A stretch of 48,615 nt of DNA from Bacteroidales bacterium (GCA_016293845.1 JAEDDH010000026.1:1-48615); one strand, 5' to 3'. Shown: positions 39,420-48,411, counted from the stretch's first letter. Notes: a model not told the origin generated them from the sequence alone. Program-made: numbers and translations.

Positions 39420-42353
39420 ATGCAGACCTTTTTACAAGAGACCGCAAAAGATATTTTGCAGAAATATGGCAACCAAGAATCGGTGTGCGTGGTGTTTCCT
39501 AACAAACGCTCGCTGAGTTTTTTCCGTAAGGCTTACGCCGAGGCGGTGGGTGCTACATCGTTTTCGGGCAATTTCTTTACTATCAATAAGATAATAAAAC
39601 AACTTTCGGGATATTTCCCGTTGGAGGAGAATAGTGTAAAACTGCTTTTTACTCTTTACGATGCTTTTTACGATGTGTTTAAAGATAGTGATTATAATGC
39701 ATCGTTGGCGTCAGGGTTTGATAAATTTTTTGATACTGGCAACAAACTGCTAAAAGATTTCAACGAAATCGACAACTATCTGATTGATATTGATCAACTT
39801 TGCACCAATTTTGCCGACATTGCCGAAATCGACGCTTTTTATTCCAACGAAAGTTTCTCGCCCGAACAGATTGACGCTATCAAGACCTTTTGGGCAAACT
39901 TTTCGCCCGACCGTCTCAGCAAAGAAAAACTCCGCTATCAAGAACTATGGATCAATTTGCCACGAGTTCACAAACTATTTGTGCAGAAACTCACCGAAAA
40001 TCGCACTGGATATTCGGGAATGATTAACCGAATGATTTGTCAAAAAATCGACAACGGCTCTATCGCTCCTAAATATAAAACATATATCTTTGTGGGTTTC
40101 AATGCGTTGAATAAGGCAGAACGCAAAATTTTCTCGTGGTTTAGACAAAACGGCTCGGGTCATTTTTATTGGGATTCCGACGAATACTATATCAACGACC
40201 ATGCTCAGGAGGCGGGACTTTTTATGCGCCGCTATCTTATTGATTATCCTGACGATAGAAATCCAAAACCACCAAGTAATATTTTAACTCAGCCCAAAAA
40301 TGTAGAATACATCGGTGTGCCGTTATCTGTGGCGCAGGCAAAGGCTGTGTATGGTATTCTTGACGATTATGCCCACCAAGAAGATTTTGTGCCAGAGAAA
40401 ACAGCCGTTATCCTTGGCGACGAACATCTCTTGTTTCCTGTACTTAATAGTCTGCCCGAAAGTATTGGCTCTGTGAATGTTACAATGGGTTATCCATTTA
40501 AGGAGACTCCCGTTTATTCGTTGCTTAGCAATTGTATCGCATTGCGCAAAAATCTCAGGGGGAAGGGCGAAAAGTCCACTTTTTATTACAAAGATGTAAC
40601 GGCTGTTCTTCAACATCCGCTTATCTGCAACCTTCCGGGAGTAAATTCTAAAATTATTACAGATGCTATTGTAAACAACAGAATGATAAGAGTTTATGCT
40701 AAATTATTTGAACCCGAGTGTCAGTTGCTGAAACTTATCTTCTGTTTTCCTCTTGCCGAAAATGCGCCTACCGACATACTTTTTCAATTGATGAATGTGC
40801 TTTCGGAATATTTCTTTATCAAAAATCCGAATCCCAAACCTGAAAATAATGTTGAAAATGAGTACATTTACAACGCCTATATTAAAATCAAGTCGCTCTA
40901 CAATGTGCTTATCGAAAACTGCGAAAAATACCAACTTTCCGACGAATTGGTTTTAAATCTTTTACGGCAAAATCTTGATTCTGTGTCGGTTGCGTTTGAT
41001 TCAGAGTCGGTTGGCAACAGCGTGCAGATTATGGGTATGATTGAGAGCCGAAATATCGATTTCGACAACATAATTATGCTTGGTATTAACGAGGGTGTAT
41101 TCCCCAAAACCTCTGAAAATGACTCGTTTATAACCGAGGGAATGCGTATGGCGTTTGATATGCCGGTGCTTAAATACAAGGATGCTATTTTTGCGTATTT
41201 CTTCTACCGTCTGTTTCAGCGTGCCAAAAATATCAAAGTGCTGTACAACAATGTGTTCGGACAAAGCACTTCGGGCGAATTGAGCCGTTTTGCCACCCAG
41301 ATTCAAAAAGAGGCTTCAAATACCTATCGTGCTGATTCTAAGTTGTCTATAACCGAACGCGAGTTTATGCGTCAGATAAAACCGTCGCATACTAACAATG
41401 TGAATGTGGAAAACAACGAGGACAGTAGAAATATCTTAAAGCGTTATCTTGCAAATGATTACCACAATTCAAAACTCTCGCCATCGGCACTGAGCACTTA
41501 TTTGGATTGTCCGCTCAAATTTTATTTTCAATACATTGCGCGGCTTACTCCCGAGGCTGAGGTGGAGGAGGATATTTCGCCCGCCGATTTTGGAACTATT
41601 CTCCACGCATCTGTTGAAACACTTTACACTCAGATAAAAGGTGCCGACGGACTTATTACCGCACAAGCCCTCAACGTGTCGGAACCCATTGTAGAACAGC
41701 ATATTATCAATGCCTACAATCAGAATTTTAAGCAGAAACTCAAAGACAAAGAGAGCCTTGAAGGTTTTCACAAGATATTTTTTGAGATTGTTAAACAGTA
41801 TCTCGGCAGAATTATCGAGTACGACAAGAGTGTTGCACCGTTTAAATTTCTTGCCGCCGAGCAAAACGCCTATTGCCCTATCGATGTTACTATCAACGGT
41901 TTACCCGAAAAAGTTTGGATTGGAGGTAAACTCGACCGCTTAGACATTGACCGCAACGGCAATCTCCGCATTGTAGACTACAAAACCGGCAACACAGCCA
42001 AGAAAATGAAATTCAACACCTTGGCAGACCTTTTCGACGATTCGCAAAAAATGAGGCGTCCAATTGCGTTCCAACTTCTGTTTTATTCTTACGTCTATAT
42101 GCGCAAGCATCCCGACTTGCGTCCCACGCCCGCAGTGTATGCCGTTAGAAACACCATTAACGAAAAAGATACATATCTTTCTGCCGATTCTGTTCCTGTT
42201 AACGGCGTTAATATCAAGCAATTGACCGACGAATTTGCGGAATATCTGCAACAGTTGATCAATGAGATTTTTAACTGTGAAAAATTTGAACCAAAGCCCA
42301 ACGACTATTGCAAATATTGCGATTTTTACGAACTTTGCAATGCTGAAAAATAA
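39420..42353 (+). CDS. AddB-like PD-(D/E)XK nuclease
   Basis: The 977-residue protein has an N-terminal helicase-like half (VCVVFPNKRSLSFFRKAYAE) and a C-terminal PD-(D/E)XK nuclease. The nuclease motifs are SALSTYLDCPLKFYFQYIA, FGTILHASVETLY (the motif His), GGKLDRLD with LRIVDYKTG (catalytic Asp and Lys), and a closing YCKYCDFYELC that would complete an iron-sulphur-cluster site with the Cys of SALSTYLDC. This is the RecB-family nuclease arrangement of AddB, which with AddA repairs double-strand breaks. No addA is present in the window; in many Bacteroidota the partner lies elsewhere. The ATG at 39420 follows a promoter box. Confidence 0.85.
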   Translation: MQTFLQETAKDILQKYGNQESVCVVFPNKRSLSFFRKAYAEAVGATSFSGNFFTINKIIKQLSGYFPLEENSVKLLFTLYDAFYDVFKDSDYNASLASGFDKFFDTGNKLLKDFNEIDNYLIDIDQLCTNFADIAEIDAFYSNESFSPEQIDAIKTFWANFSPDRLSKEKLRYQELWINLPRVHKLFVQKLTENRTGYSGMINRMICQKIDNGSIAPKYKTYIFVGFNALNKAERKIFSWFRQNGSGHFYWDSDEYYINDHAQEAGLFMRRYLIDYPDDRNPKPPSNILTQPKNVEYIGVPLSVAQAKAVYGILDDYAHQEDFVPEKTAVILGDEHLLFPVLNSLPESIGSVNVTMGYPFKETPVYSLLSNCIALRKNLRGKGEKSTFYYKDVTAVLQHPLICNLPGVNSKIITDAIVNNRMIRVYAKLFEPECQLLKLIFCFPLAENAPTDILFQLMNVLSEYFFIKNPNPKPENNVENEYIYNAYIKIKSLYNVLIENCEKYQLSDELVLNLLRQNLDSVSVAFDSESVGNSVQIMGMIESRNIDFDNIIMLGINEGVFPKTSENDSFITEGMRMAFDMPVLKYKDAIFAYFFYRLFQRAKNIKVLYNNVFGQSTSGELSRFATQIQKEASNTYRADSKLSITEREFMRQIKPSHTNNVNVENNEDSRNILKRYLANDYHNSKLSPSALSTYLDCPLKFYFQYIARLTPEAEVEEDISPADFGTILHASVETLYTQIKGADGLITAQALNVSEPIVEQHIINAYNQNFKQKLKDKESLEGFHKIFFEIVKQYLGRIIEYDKSVAPFKFLAAEQNAYCPIDVTINGLPEKVWIGGKLDRLDIDRNGNLRIVDYKTGNTAKKMKFNTLADLFDDSQKMRRPIAFQLLFYSYVYMRKHPDLRPTPAVYAVRNTINEKDTYLSADSVPVNGVNIKQLTDEFAEYLQQLINEIFNCEKFEPKPNDYCKYCDFYELCNAEK

Positions 42354-42371
42354 ACAACTAAAATGTATAAT

Positions 42372-43337
42372 ATGAAATATTTTGAAAACGCCCGCGAAGG
42401 CAAGAACCATTGGCTACTATATGTGGCACTATTAGCAATCGGATATGTGGTTGCGCAGATACCGAGTCTGGTTTATTTGCCATTTTTATACGTCCGCAAG
42501 GTGATTAATGGTGAAATTTCTGCGCCCAAAATTGGCGGTTTTTCTGAGGTTATGAAATCGTCGATGGAAATGTTTAACGACCTACCCGGATTTGTGGTGC
42601 TGATGCTCTCGTTTGTATTTTGGATTGGCGCTACTTGGTTGCTATTCAAGCCGTTTCACAAGCGCGACCGTATAACTTTGATTTCTGGCGAAAAACGCTT
42701 TCGCCTTGGTCGTTTCTTTGTTGGTGTGGCAGGTTATTTGGTTATAATGAGCTTGGTAACTGTGGTTGCCCTGTTGATTTCTCCCGAAACTAATATTACT
42801 TTTCAATTTGACGGTAGCAAATACATTGTATTTGTGATACTTGCCATTATTCTTGTGCCATTTCAAACAGGTTGCGAAGAGTTGATTTTTCGCGGCTATC
42901 TTATGCAAGGTTTGGGACTTTGCACCAAAAGCAAGATTTGGGCTTTGGTAATTACATCTGTTACTTTTGGACTAATGCATAGTATTAATCCTGAGGTGTT
43001 TGAGTTTGGATTTTTTAAGGCGATCCCCGTGTTTATTCTTATGGGAGCAATGCTTGGATTCTTTACCATTGTTGACGATGGTTTAGAGTTTGCGTGGGGC
43101 ATACACTTTATTAATAATTTTGTAGCGTTTGCCATTTTTGGTAATGAAGGCAACACCTTTGGAGCCTCGCCTCTGTTTGTACAAGGCAAAGAGGAGTTTT
43201 CTATTGCTATGTGGCTCACCCCGATATTGATAACAGTAGTGATGTATACACTGCTACACAAGAAGTTAGGGTGGAATTTAAAAGAGGCGTTTGATGATAG
43301 CGGGTTGAAAAAAGAGGTGGTTGAAACCGAAAATTAA
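42372..43337 (+). CDS. CPBP-family intramembrane metalloprotease
   Basis: The 321-residue membrane protein has about seven to eight predicted helices. It carries the CPBP (Abi, CaaX protease) motifs: EELIFRGYLMQGLG, FGLMHSINP, and a final HFINNF. The Glu-Glu and the two His residues form the metal-dependent active site. Substrates are unknown, and some CPBP proteins serve bacteriocin immunity. An in-frame ATG at 42363 is also possible. The stop codon overlaps that of the convergent ATPase gene by sharing the bases TTAA. Confidence 0.88.
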   Translation: MKYFENAREGKNHWLLYVALLAIGYVVAQIPSLVYLPFLYVRKVINGEISAPKIGGFSEVMKSSMEMFNDLPGFVVLMLSFVFWIGATWLLFKPFHKRDRITLISGEKRFRLGRFFVGVAGYLVIMSLVTVVALLISPETNITFQFDGSKYIVFVILAIILVPFQTGCEELIFRGYLMQGLGLCTKSKIWALVITSVTFGLMHSINPEVFEFGFFKAIPVFILMGAMLGFFTIVDDGLEFAWGIHFINNFVAFAIFGNEGNTFGASPLFVQGKEEFSIAMWLTPILITVVMYTLLHKKLGWNLKEAFDDSGLKKEVVETEN

Positions 43338-44491
43338 TACACCAACCCAAACATCCACAGCGGAATCCTATTCCCGTATCCTATCTCAGTGTCGTCAACG
43401 GCAAGGTAACTATCTTTAATGTCTTTGATTTGGTCAAAAGTCTTTTTCTTGCCGCCTACTTCAAAGAGGTATTTGTCGTTTAAAAGAAAGTCGCCGGTTT
43501 CGGGCATTTTTACATCGCTAACTACTGATGCCATACTCATAAAGAATGTTTCGCGTTCGTTGCCCTTGTCTACCGTGCTGCACAAGGCGTGCATTAGAGT
43601 GGTGTTGCTGAGAAAAATTTTGTCAGGTTTGCAAAGGTGTTTGTAGTTCTTGGCTTTTTTGGTTGATAGCGTAAGAATCTGCGCTTTATCGAGTGCGTAT
43701 AGCATTTTTAACCCAAGGTCGTTGTTGGTTTCAAGTTGTTTCCAAAGTATGCTCATTTTGGGTACAAATGGCACTTGACTGCATATCAGCATTAGTAACT
43801 TCTTGATTTTTTGGATAGTATCAAACGAAACGGTTTCTACCGCAGGTAAATCATTTTCGATAACCACAGTTACAACGGCTTGTAACCGCGATTTCCAATC
43901 ATCGCCAACTGCTTTGTAAAATGGATAGAAACAGTATGTGAGATATTTCTCAAACGCTGCCGCTATCTTGGCTTTATTAACAATTTGCATTGCTGTATTA
44001 ACGTGGGTTTCAAGAAGTTCTGGTAATGTTACGGCTGGTATTTTTAAGATATTTTCAAATTCTAAAAACTCACGAAACGACAATCCGTAGAGCGTATACA
44101 CTGTTTGTCGGCGCGAAAGGTCTACTTGCGAGTTGTCCATATTGAGAATTGAACTGCTTGTGTATACAATCTTCATATCGGGGTAACTGTCGTAGATGTT
44201 TTTTAGGGTCAACGCCCAATTGGGATAGCGGTGAACTTCATCAAGATACAGTCGGTTTATGCCTCGTTGGTCTGCCCAATCCACAAGTTCCATAAGCGAG
44301 TGAGTTTGAAACCAAAGGTCGTCGAGCGAGGCATATAGTGTGTCATCAATGTTTTTGTATGTGTCGATAATGTGTTGCAAAAGCAAAGTAGTTTTGCCCA
44401 CTCCACGTGCACCCTTTATGCCTATCATTCTAACATTCCAATTTATTTGTTTATAGAGGTAACGCTTGAATTTTGAAGGCACTTTTACCAT
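43334..44491 (-). CDS. AAA ATPase with PD-(D/E)XK-like C-terminus (DUF4143 type)
   Basis: From the ATG at 44491 (385 residues) the protein has Walker A GARGVGKT (27-34), Walker B LYLDE (D84, E85), a sensor TSSS (111-114) and an Arg pair at 127-128 (LSRRQTVYTLYGLSFREFLE). The C-terminal part has nuclease-like residues E314 (NERETFF), D334 (GDFLL), E344 and K348 (FEVGGK). This layout is that of a large, poorly understood family of Bacteroidetes and archaeal ATPases. The open frame extends to 44686 through the palindrome array, but the promoter at 44567-44598 rules that out. Residues IQPLIDNYRRR just before the ATG may be coding if a non-ATG start is used. Its 3' end overlaps that of the CPBP gene. 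Confidence 0.88.
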   Translation of the reverse strand: MVKVPSKFKRYLYKQINWNVRMIGIKGARGVGKTTLLLQHIIDTYKNIDDTLYASLDDLWFQTHSLMELVDWADQRGINRLYLDEVHRYPNWALTLKNIYDSYPDMKIVYTSSSILNMDNSQVDLSRRQTVYTLYGLSFREFLEFENILKIPAVTLPELLETHVNTAMQIVNKAKIAAAFEKYLTYCFYPFYKAVGDDWKSRLQAVVTVVIENDLPAVETVSFDTIQKIKKLLMLICSQVPFVPKMSILWKQLETNNDLGLKMLYALDKAQILTLSTKKAKNYKHLCKPDKIFLSNTTLMHALCSTVDKGNERETFFMSMASVVSDVKMPETGDFLLNDKYLFEVGGKKKTFDQIKDIKDSYLAVDDTEIGYGNRIPLWMFGLVY

Positions 44492-44566
44492 CCTGCGACG
44501 ATAATTATCTATAAGTGGCTGTATGTTAGTGTTTTCTATAGTATTTATGTGTTGATTGTTACACCA

Positions 44567-44598
44567 CAAATATATATATTTACATTTTAAAATGCAAA
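44567..44598 (-). promoter_or_regulatory. Promoter of the AAA ATPase, embedded in the palindrome array
   Basis: On the minus strand TTTG (44595-44598), 20 bases, then TATATTTG (44567-44574). The TTTG is the last four bases of the nearest palindrome (44579-44598), which fills the space between the two boxes. A protein bound there would cover the promoter. Confidence 0.7.
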
Positions 44599-44727
44599 TT
44601 TTTACCAAAAAATACATTTTAAAATGTAAATTTCTTGAATTTTTTACATCTTCAAATGCAAATTTCTGGCTATTTTTACATTTCAAAATGTAAAAATTAT
44701 ATCCAAAAATACATTTATATCTGTAAA
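44579..44727. repeat. Array of five 20-bp palindromes at a 32-bp period
   Basis: Palindromes of the type TTTACATTTTAAAATGTAAA start at 44579, 44611, 44643, 44675 and 44708 (steps 32, 32, 32, 33). All five share ACAT at the left and TGyAAA at the right, with central changes (ATTTTAAAAT, ATCTTCAAAT, ATTTCAAAAT, ATTTATATCT). The 12-13-base spacers are AT-rich; on the minus strand most contain TTTGG or similar. The first palindrome overlaps the ATPase promoter, the last ends 3 bases before the stop of the lipid kinase gene. A 32-bp period equals three helical turns. Confidence 0.9.
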
Positions 44728-44730
44728 TTT

Positions 44731-45603
44731 CTATCCAAAAAACTTCACCTTTCCAGCCACTTTAAACACCAAATCTCCTTTACATTCAACGGTTTCGCCA
44801 TCGAGATTGATGTAGCCGCTGGTGCTGCCTTTGATGGTGATGGCGGGGCATCTTACTATGTCGATGTATTTTGAGTGATGGGCTCGTCCAAGTATTATGC
44901 CGGCGGCGGTGTAGGGTATGCGCCATAGAGGAGGACGGCGGACAATGGCAACGTCTAACAATCCATCGTCTAAAACGGCTTGCGGGGCTATTCTAAAATT
45001 GTATCCGTATTGAGTTGAATTGCAGGTTGTTATCAAAAATGCCCGTTCTTTGCGCTCAATGCCGTTATATAATAAGGTGTATTCGTCTTGTTGGTATTTA
45101 AAAAAACTGCCGAACCCAGCCTTAAAATATGTTTTAAAGCCGCGTCCGGGCATCTGTTCGTATTTGGCTGCCACCACCGAGTCAAACCCTGTGCCGGCAA
45201 TGCTTATAAAAAACTTATCGTTTACGGTGCAAGTGTCGATGGTTTTAAAATCGGCTGTGTTTAAATGCTTTACGGCATCTTCGGGTTTCAGTGGAAGGTT
45301 TAATGTGCGTGCAAAACCGTTGCCCGATCCGCAAGGGATTACTGCCAAAGCGGTTTCTGTTCCTACTAATTGCGATGCGGTTTCGTTGATAGAGCCGTCG
45401 CCGCCTATGGCTGTTACAATATCGTAATTACCAACGGCTTGGCGGGCAATTTCTATGGCGTGTCCCGCATATTGGGTATAGCAAATTTCGGGCACGAACC
45501 GCTCTTTGTTTAAATTGAGGTCTATCAACTGCTCAATTTTTTTTTGCCGTCCAATGCCCGAAATTGGGTTTACTATAAATAGAATCTTTAATTTATTGTC
45601 CAT
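44731..45603 (-). CDS. Diacylglycerol kinase family lipid kinase
   Basis: The 290-residue protein has the catalytic GGDGSINE (67-74) and CGSGNGFAR (91-99) of the diacylglycerol/sphingosine kinase fold, with the N-terminal VNPISG (11-16). The family phosphorylates diacylglycerol or related lipids and is related to DagK/YegS. A C-terminal beta-domain with GYINLDGE at about 270 is present. No membrane helix is visible, so it acts at the membrane surface. Its stop lies 3 bases before the palindrome array, and its own promoter is not evident in the 12 bases before the upstream repeat protein gene. It may be co-transcribed with that gene. Confidence 0.92.
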   Translation of the reverse strand: MDNKLKILFIVNPISGIGRQKKIEQLIDLNLNKERFVPEICYTQYAGHAIEIARQAVGNYDIVTAIGGDGSINETASQLVGTETALAVIPCGSGNGFARTLNLPLKPEDAVKHLNTADFKTIDTCTVNDKFFISIAGTGFDSVVAAKYEQMPGRGFKTYFKAGFGSFFKYQQDEYTLLYNGIERKERAFLITTCNSTQYGYNFRIAPQAVLDDGLLDVAIVRRPPLWRIPYTAAGIILGRAHHSKYIDIVRCPAITIKGSTSGYINLDGETVECKGDLVFKVAGKVKFFG

Positions 45604-45615
45604 TAATAATTTATA

Positions 45616-46740
45616 TTATCTGTGGCTGCTACCGGAATGACTGCTTCCTGAATGGCTACTTCCACTATGAGAACTTCCTGAATGGCTATTTCCGCTGTGA
45701 GAAGAATAACTTCCAGACCTTGTGCTGCTTCCACTGTGAGAACTTCTTGAATGGCTGCTTCCGCTGTGAGAAGAAGAACTTCCAGAACGTGTGCTGCTTC
45801 CACTATGAGAACTGCTTGAATGGCTGCTTCCGCTGTGATAAGAAGAACTTCCAGAACGTGTGCTGCTTCCACTATGGCTCGAAGAACTTCCTCTGTGGCT
45901 GCTACCAGAGTGGCTGCCGTTGCTGTATCCGTTTGAGCGGTTCGATGATCCGCTGTGGCTGTGGGCACTTCCTGAATGGCCGCTTCCTGAATGGCTGTTG
46001 CTGTAACCGTTTGAACGATTGGTTGAACCTGAATGCGAATTGCGGTTTGATGTGCCCGAATGCGAGTTGTAATGGTTGCTGCGGTTTACATTGTTGCTGA
46101 GGTTTACATTGTTGCTGCGGTTGTAGTCGTTGCTGCGGTTTGCATTCGAGTGGCTGCGTTGGTACGATGGGCTGTAATGGCGGTTGTAGCCGTGGTAATA
46201 GTTGTAGCGGTTGGCGTTCCAACGGGCGTGATTGTAGGCGTAGCGGTCGTAGTTGCGCGGGGTGTAGTGATAATAGTGGTAAGTGGTATGATACACAGGA
46301 CGATAGTAGTAATCGTAATGATAAACTGAGTGCACGGGACGGTAGCCGTAATCGTGCCAAACCACCACTCCCGGACGGTAATACGAATAACGGTAGTAAC
46401 TGTGTCTTACGCAGTTAGTGTAATAGCGGTGGTAAACCACGGGGCGATACCACGCATAGTAGAGCGGATGCCAATAATAAGGTGTGGCAGCCACGGTGAT
46501 GATGGCGGCGGCGGCACCGATGGTAAACAATCCGTCGTAGTAAGTTTTGCGGATAACTGTCTTTGGGTGATGAAAACGTTTGATTCTCACCTCGTACGAG
46601 TCGTAAACATCGTCTTCGATTTCGTAAACGCCGGTGTTTTCGTAGCCGTCGTTGTCGTCGTACTCGTAATAGTCGCTTTGTGCGCGGCCTGTAACTGCGA
46701 AAGCCGCCAAAAGCATTATTAAAAATAATTTCTTTATCAT
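45616..46740 (-). CDS. Secreted Tyr/His-rich and Ser/His/Gly-repeat protein
   Basis: From the ATG at 46740 the 374-residue protein has a signal peptide (MIKKLFLIMLLAAFAVTGRA, then Q) and an acidic Tyr/Asp-rich stretch (DYYEYDDNDGYE). After RIKRFHHPKTVIRKTYYDGLF comes a hydrophobic segment FTIGAAAAIITVAATPYYW that could span the membrane. A long Tyr/His/Arg region follows (residues about 95-200), then Asn/Ser/Arg repeats and a Ser-His-Gly low-complexity tail. The tail contains three 23-residue repeats beginning STRSGS, from a 69-bp tandem DNA repeat. His-rich tails of this type can bind metals, but no function is known. A start at 46767 is possible but lacks the signal-peptide pattern. Divergent from proS. 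Confidence 0.8.
   Translation of the reverse strand: MIKKLFLIMLLAAFAVTGRAQSDYYEYDDNDGYENTGVYEIEDDVYDSYEVRIKRFHHPKTVIRKTYYDGLFTIGAAAAIITVAATPYYWHPLYYAWYRPVVYHRYYTNCVRHSYYRYSYYRPGVVVWHDYGYRPVHSVYHYDYYYRPVYHTTYHYYHYTPRNYDRYAYNHARWNANRYNYYHGYNRHYSPSYQRSHSNANRSNDYNRSNNVNLSNNVNRSNHYNSHSGTSNRNSHSGSTNRSNGYSNSHSGSGHSGSAHSHSGSSNRSNGYSNGSHSGSSHRGSSSSHSGSSTRSGSSSYHSGSSHSSSSHSGSSTRSGSSSSHSGSSHSRSSHSGSSTRSGSYSSHSGNSHSGSSHSGSSHSGSSHSGSSHR
45652..45880 (-). repeat. 69-bp tandem repeat in the Ser/His/Gly tail
   Basis: The motif TGTGCTGCTTCCACT recurs on the plus strand at 45721, 45790 and 45859, exactly 69 bases apart, with an older diverged copy near 45652. Each unit encodes 23 residues (STRSGS...HSGS). The repeat keeps a second minus-strand frame open (45603-45968), which I take as a by-product. 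Copy number could vary by slippage. Confidence 0.85.
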
Positions 46741-46938
46741 AGTCTTAATTTTTATCGGGTTAGACAACTTTTAATCATTATATCGAAATGTTTGCTATAA
46801 TTGTTGGCGAATAAAAATTAAAATGAATCTGCATGATGCTAAAAAAAGTTAACAAGCATAATCCAAATGTCAAAAATAATGTTTTCCTTTGTAATCTGAA
46901 AATTTTATTACGGAATTTATTAAAAAAACAGTATACAG

Positions 46939-48411
46939 ATGGCTGATTTTGTAACAAAACGGGCAGACGATTACTCAAAATGGTACAACGATTTGGTAAT
47001 CAATGCCGACTTGGCGGAAAACTCCGCTGTTAGGGGCTGTATGGTAATCAAGCCCTACGGTTATTCTATTTGGGAAAAAATGCACGACGAACTCGACCGT
47101 ATGTTTAAGGCTACGGGTCACAAAAACGCTTATTTCCCTATTTTTATCCCAAAATCGTTTTTTAGCCGTGAGGCCGAACACGTAAAAGGCTTTGCCAAAG
47201 AGTGCGCAGTGGTAACTCACTATCGCTTAAAGAATTCCGACGACGGCAAAGATATTGTGGTAGATGAAAACGCAAAACTCGAAGAGGAACTTATAGTTCG
47301 TCCCACTTCCGAAACCATTATTTGGAACACATACAAAAATTGGATTCGCTCTTACCGCGACCTCCCGATTCTCGTTAACCAATGGGCAAATGTGGTTCGT
47401 TGGGAGATGCGCACACGTCTTTTTCTCCGTACCGCTGAATTCCTTTGGCAAGAGGGACACACCGCTCACGCCACCAAAGAGGAGGCTTTGGAAGAAGCCA
47501 CACGTATGCTCAACGTTTATGCCGATTTTTGCGAAAATTTCCTCGCCATTCCTGTACTCAAAGGTGTAAAAACTCCCACCGAACGTTTTGCAGGTGCGTT
47601 GGAGACATTCTGTATAGAGGCTATGATGCAAGACGGAAAGGCATTGCAGGCAGGCACATCGCACTTCCTCGGACAGAATTTTGCCAAGGCTTTCGACGTT
47701 AAGTTTCTCAACAAAGAGGGCAAGCAAGAAACCGTTTGGGCTACATCGTGGGGCGTTTCTACACGTCTTATGGGTGCGTTGATAATGACTCACAGCGACG
47801 ACAATGGTCTTGTGCTTCCTCCCAAACTTGCTCCTATTCACGTGGTTATAGTTCCAATTTTCAAAAAAGCCGACGACCTCGCCGCTATCAGCCAAAAGGT
47901 TGACCCCATAATCAATGCCCTCAAAGCCAAAGGTTTAGAGGTAAAATTCGACGATAGCGACCAAAACAAACCCGGTTGGAAGTTTGCGCAATACGAACTT
48001 CAAGGCATCCCCGTACGTCTTGCCATCGGTATGCGCGACGTTGAAAATGGTACTATTGAAGTTTTCCGCCGCGATACATTAGAAAAATCTTCGGTATCTA
48101 TCAATGGCATAGAGGAGTACATCGTAAATCTTTTGGACGATATTCAGAAAAATATGTTCCAAAAAGCCCTCAAATTCCGCGAAGAGCACACCTACAAGAC
48201 CGACACCTACGACGAGTTTAAGACTCTTATCGAAAAAGGTGGCTTTGTTTACGCACCTTGGGACGGCACCGAAGAGACCGAGGCACGCATCAAAGAGGAA
48301 ACCAAAGCCACAATACGTTGCATTCCGTTAAACAACCCCTTAGAAGACGGCGTGGATATGATTTCAGGCAAACCCTCAAAACAGCGCGTGGTGTTTGCCC
48401 GTTCGTATTAA
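46939..48411 (+). CDS. proS: Prolyl-tRNA synthetase, archaeal/eukaryote-like type
   Basis: The 490-residue class II synthetase charges tRNA-Pro. It has the motif-2 region RPTSETIIWNTYKNWIRSYRD, NQWANVVRWEMRTRLFLRTAEFLWQEGHTAHA, and motif 3 in WGVSTRLMGALIMTHSDDNG. The anticodon-binding domain and the C-terminal Zn-like domain ending VFARSY (the terminal Tyr of this type) follow. There is no editing insertion, as expected for the ProS type 3 form used by Bacteroidota. The leader of about 200 bases upstream is shared with the divergent repeat gene and shows no clear promoter box. A tRNA gene follows 150 bases downstream. Confidence 0.96.
   Translation: MADFVTKRADDYSKWYNDLVINADLAENSAVRGCMVIKPYGYSIWEKMHDELDRMFKATGHKNAYFPIFIPKSFFSREAEHVKGFAKECAVVTHYRLKNSDDGKDIVVDENAKLEEELIVRPTSETIIWNTYKNWIRSYRDLPILVNQWANVVRWEMRTRLFLRTAEFLWQEGHTAHATKEEALEEATRMLNVYADFCENFLAIPVLKGVKTPTERFAGALETFCIEAMMQDGKALQAGTSHFLGQNFAKAFDVKFLNKEGKQETVWATSWGVSTRLMGALIMTHSDDNGLVLPPKLAPIHVVIVPIFKKADDLAAISQKVDPIINALKAKGLEVKFDDSDQNKPGWKFAQYELQGIPVRLAIGMRDVENGTIEVFRRDTLEKSSVSINGIEEYIVNLLDDIQKNMFQKALKFREEHTYKTDTYDEFKTLIEKGGFVYAPWDGTEETEARIKEETKATIRCIPLNNPLEDGVDMISGKPSKQRVVFARSY

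Noticed and set aside
42372..43337. Bacteriocin immunity protein
   Set aside because: CPBP proteases can have this role, but no bacteriocin gene is adjacent, so only the family is stated.
44492..44686. Longer N-terminus of the AAA ATPase from the ATG at 44686
   Set aside because: The frame runs through the palindromes and the promoter boxes and reads as low-complexity Lys/Phe/Asn; it stays open because the repeats lack stops.
44579..44727. CRISPR array
   Set aside because: The units are palindromic 20-mers with 12-13-base AT-rich spacers at a constant helical phase, far too short for spacers; no cas genes are present.
45603..45968. Minus-strand ORF of 121 residues with VEAAHVLEVLLLTAEAAIQ-like repeats
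   Set aside because: It is the shifted frame of the 69-bp repeat of the Ser/His/Gly protein and has no independent start signal.
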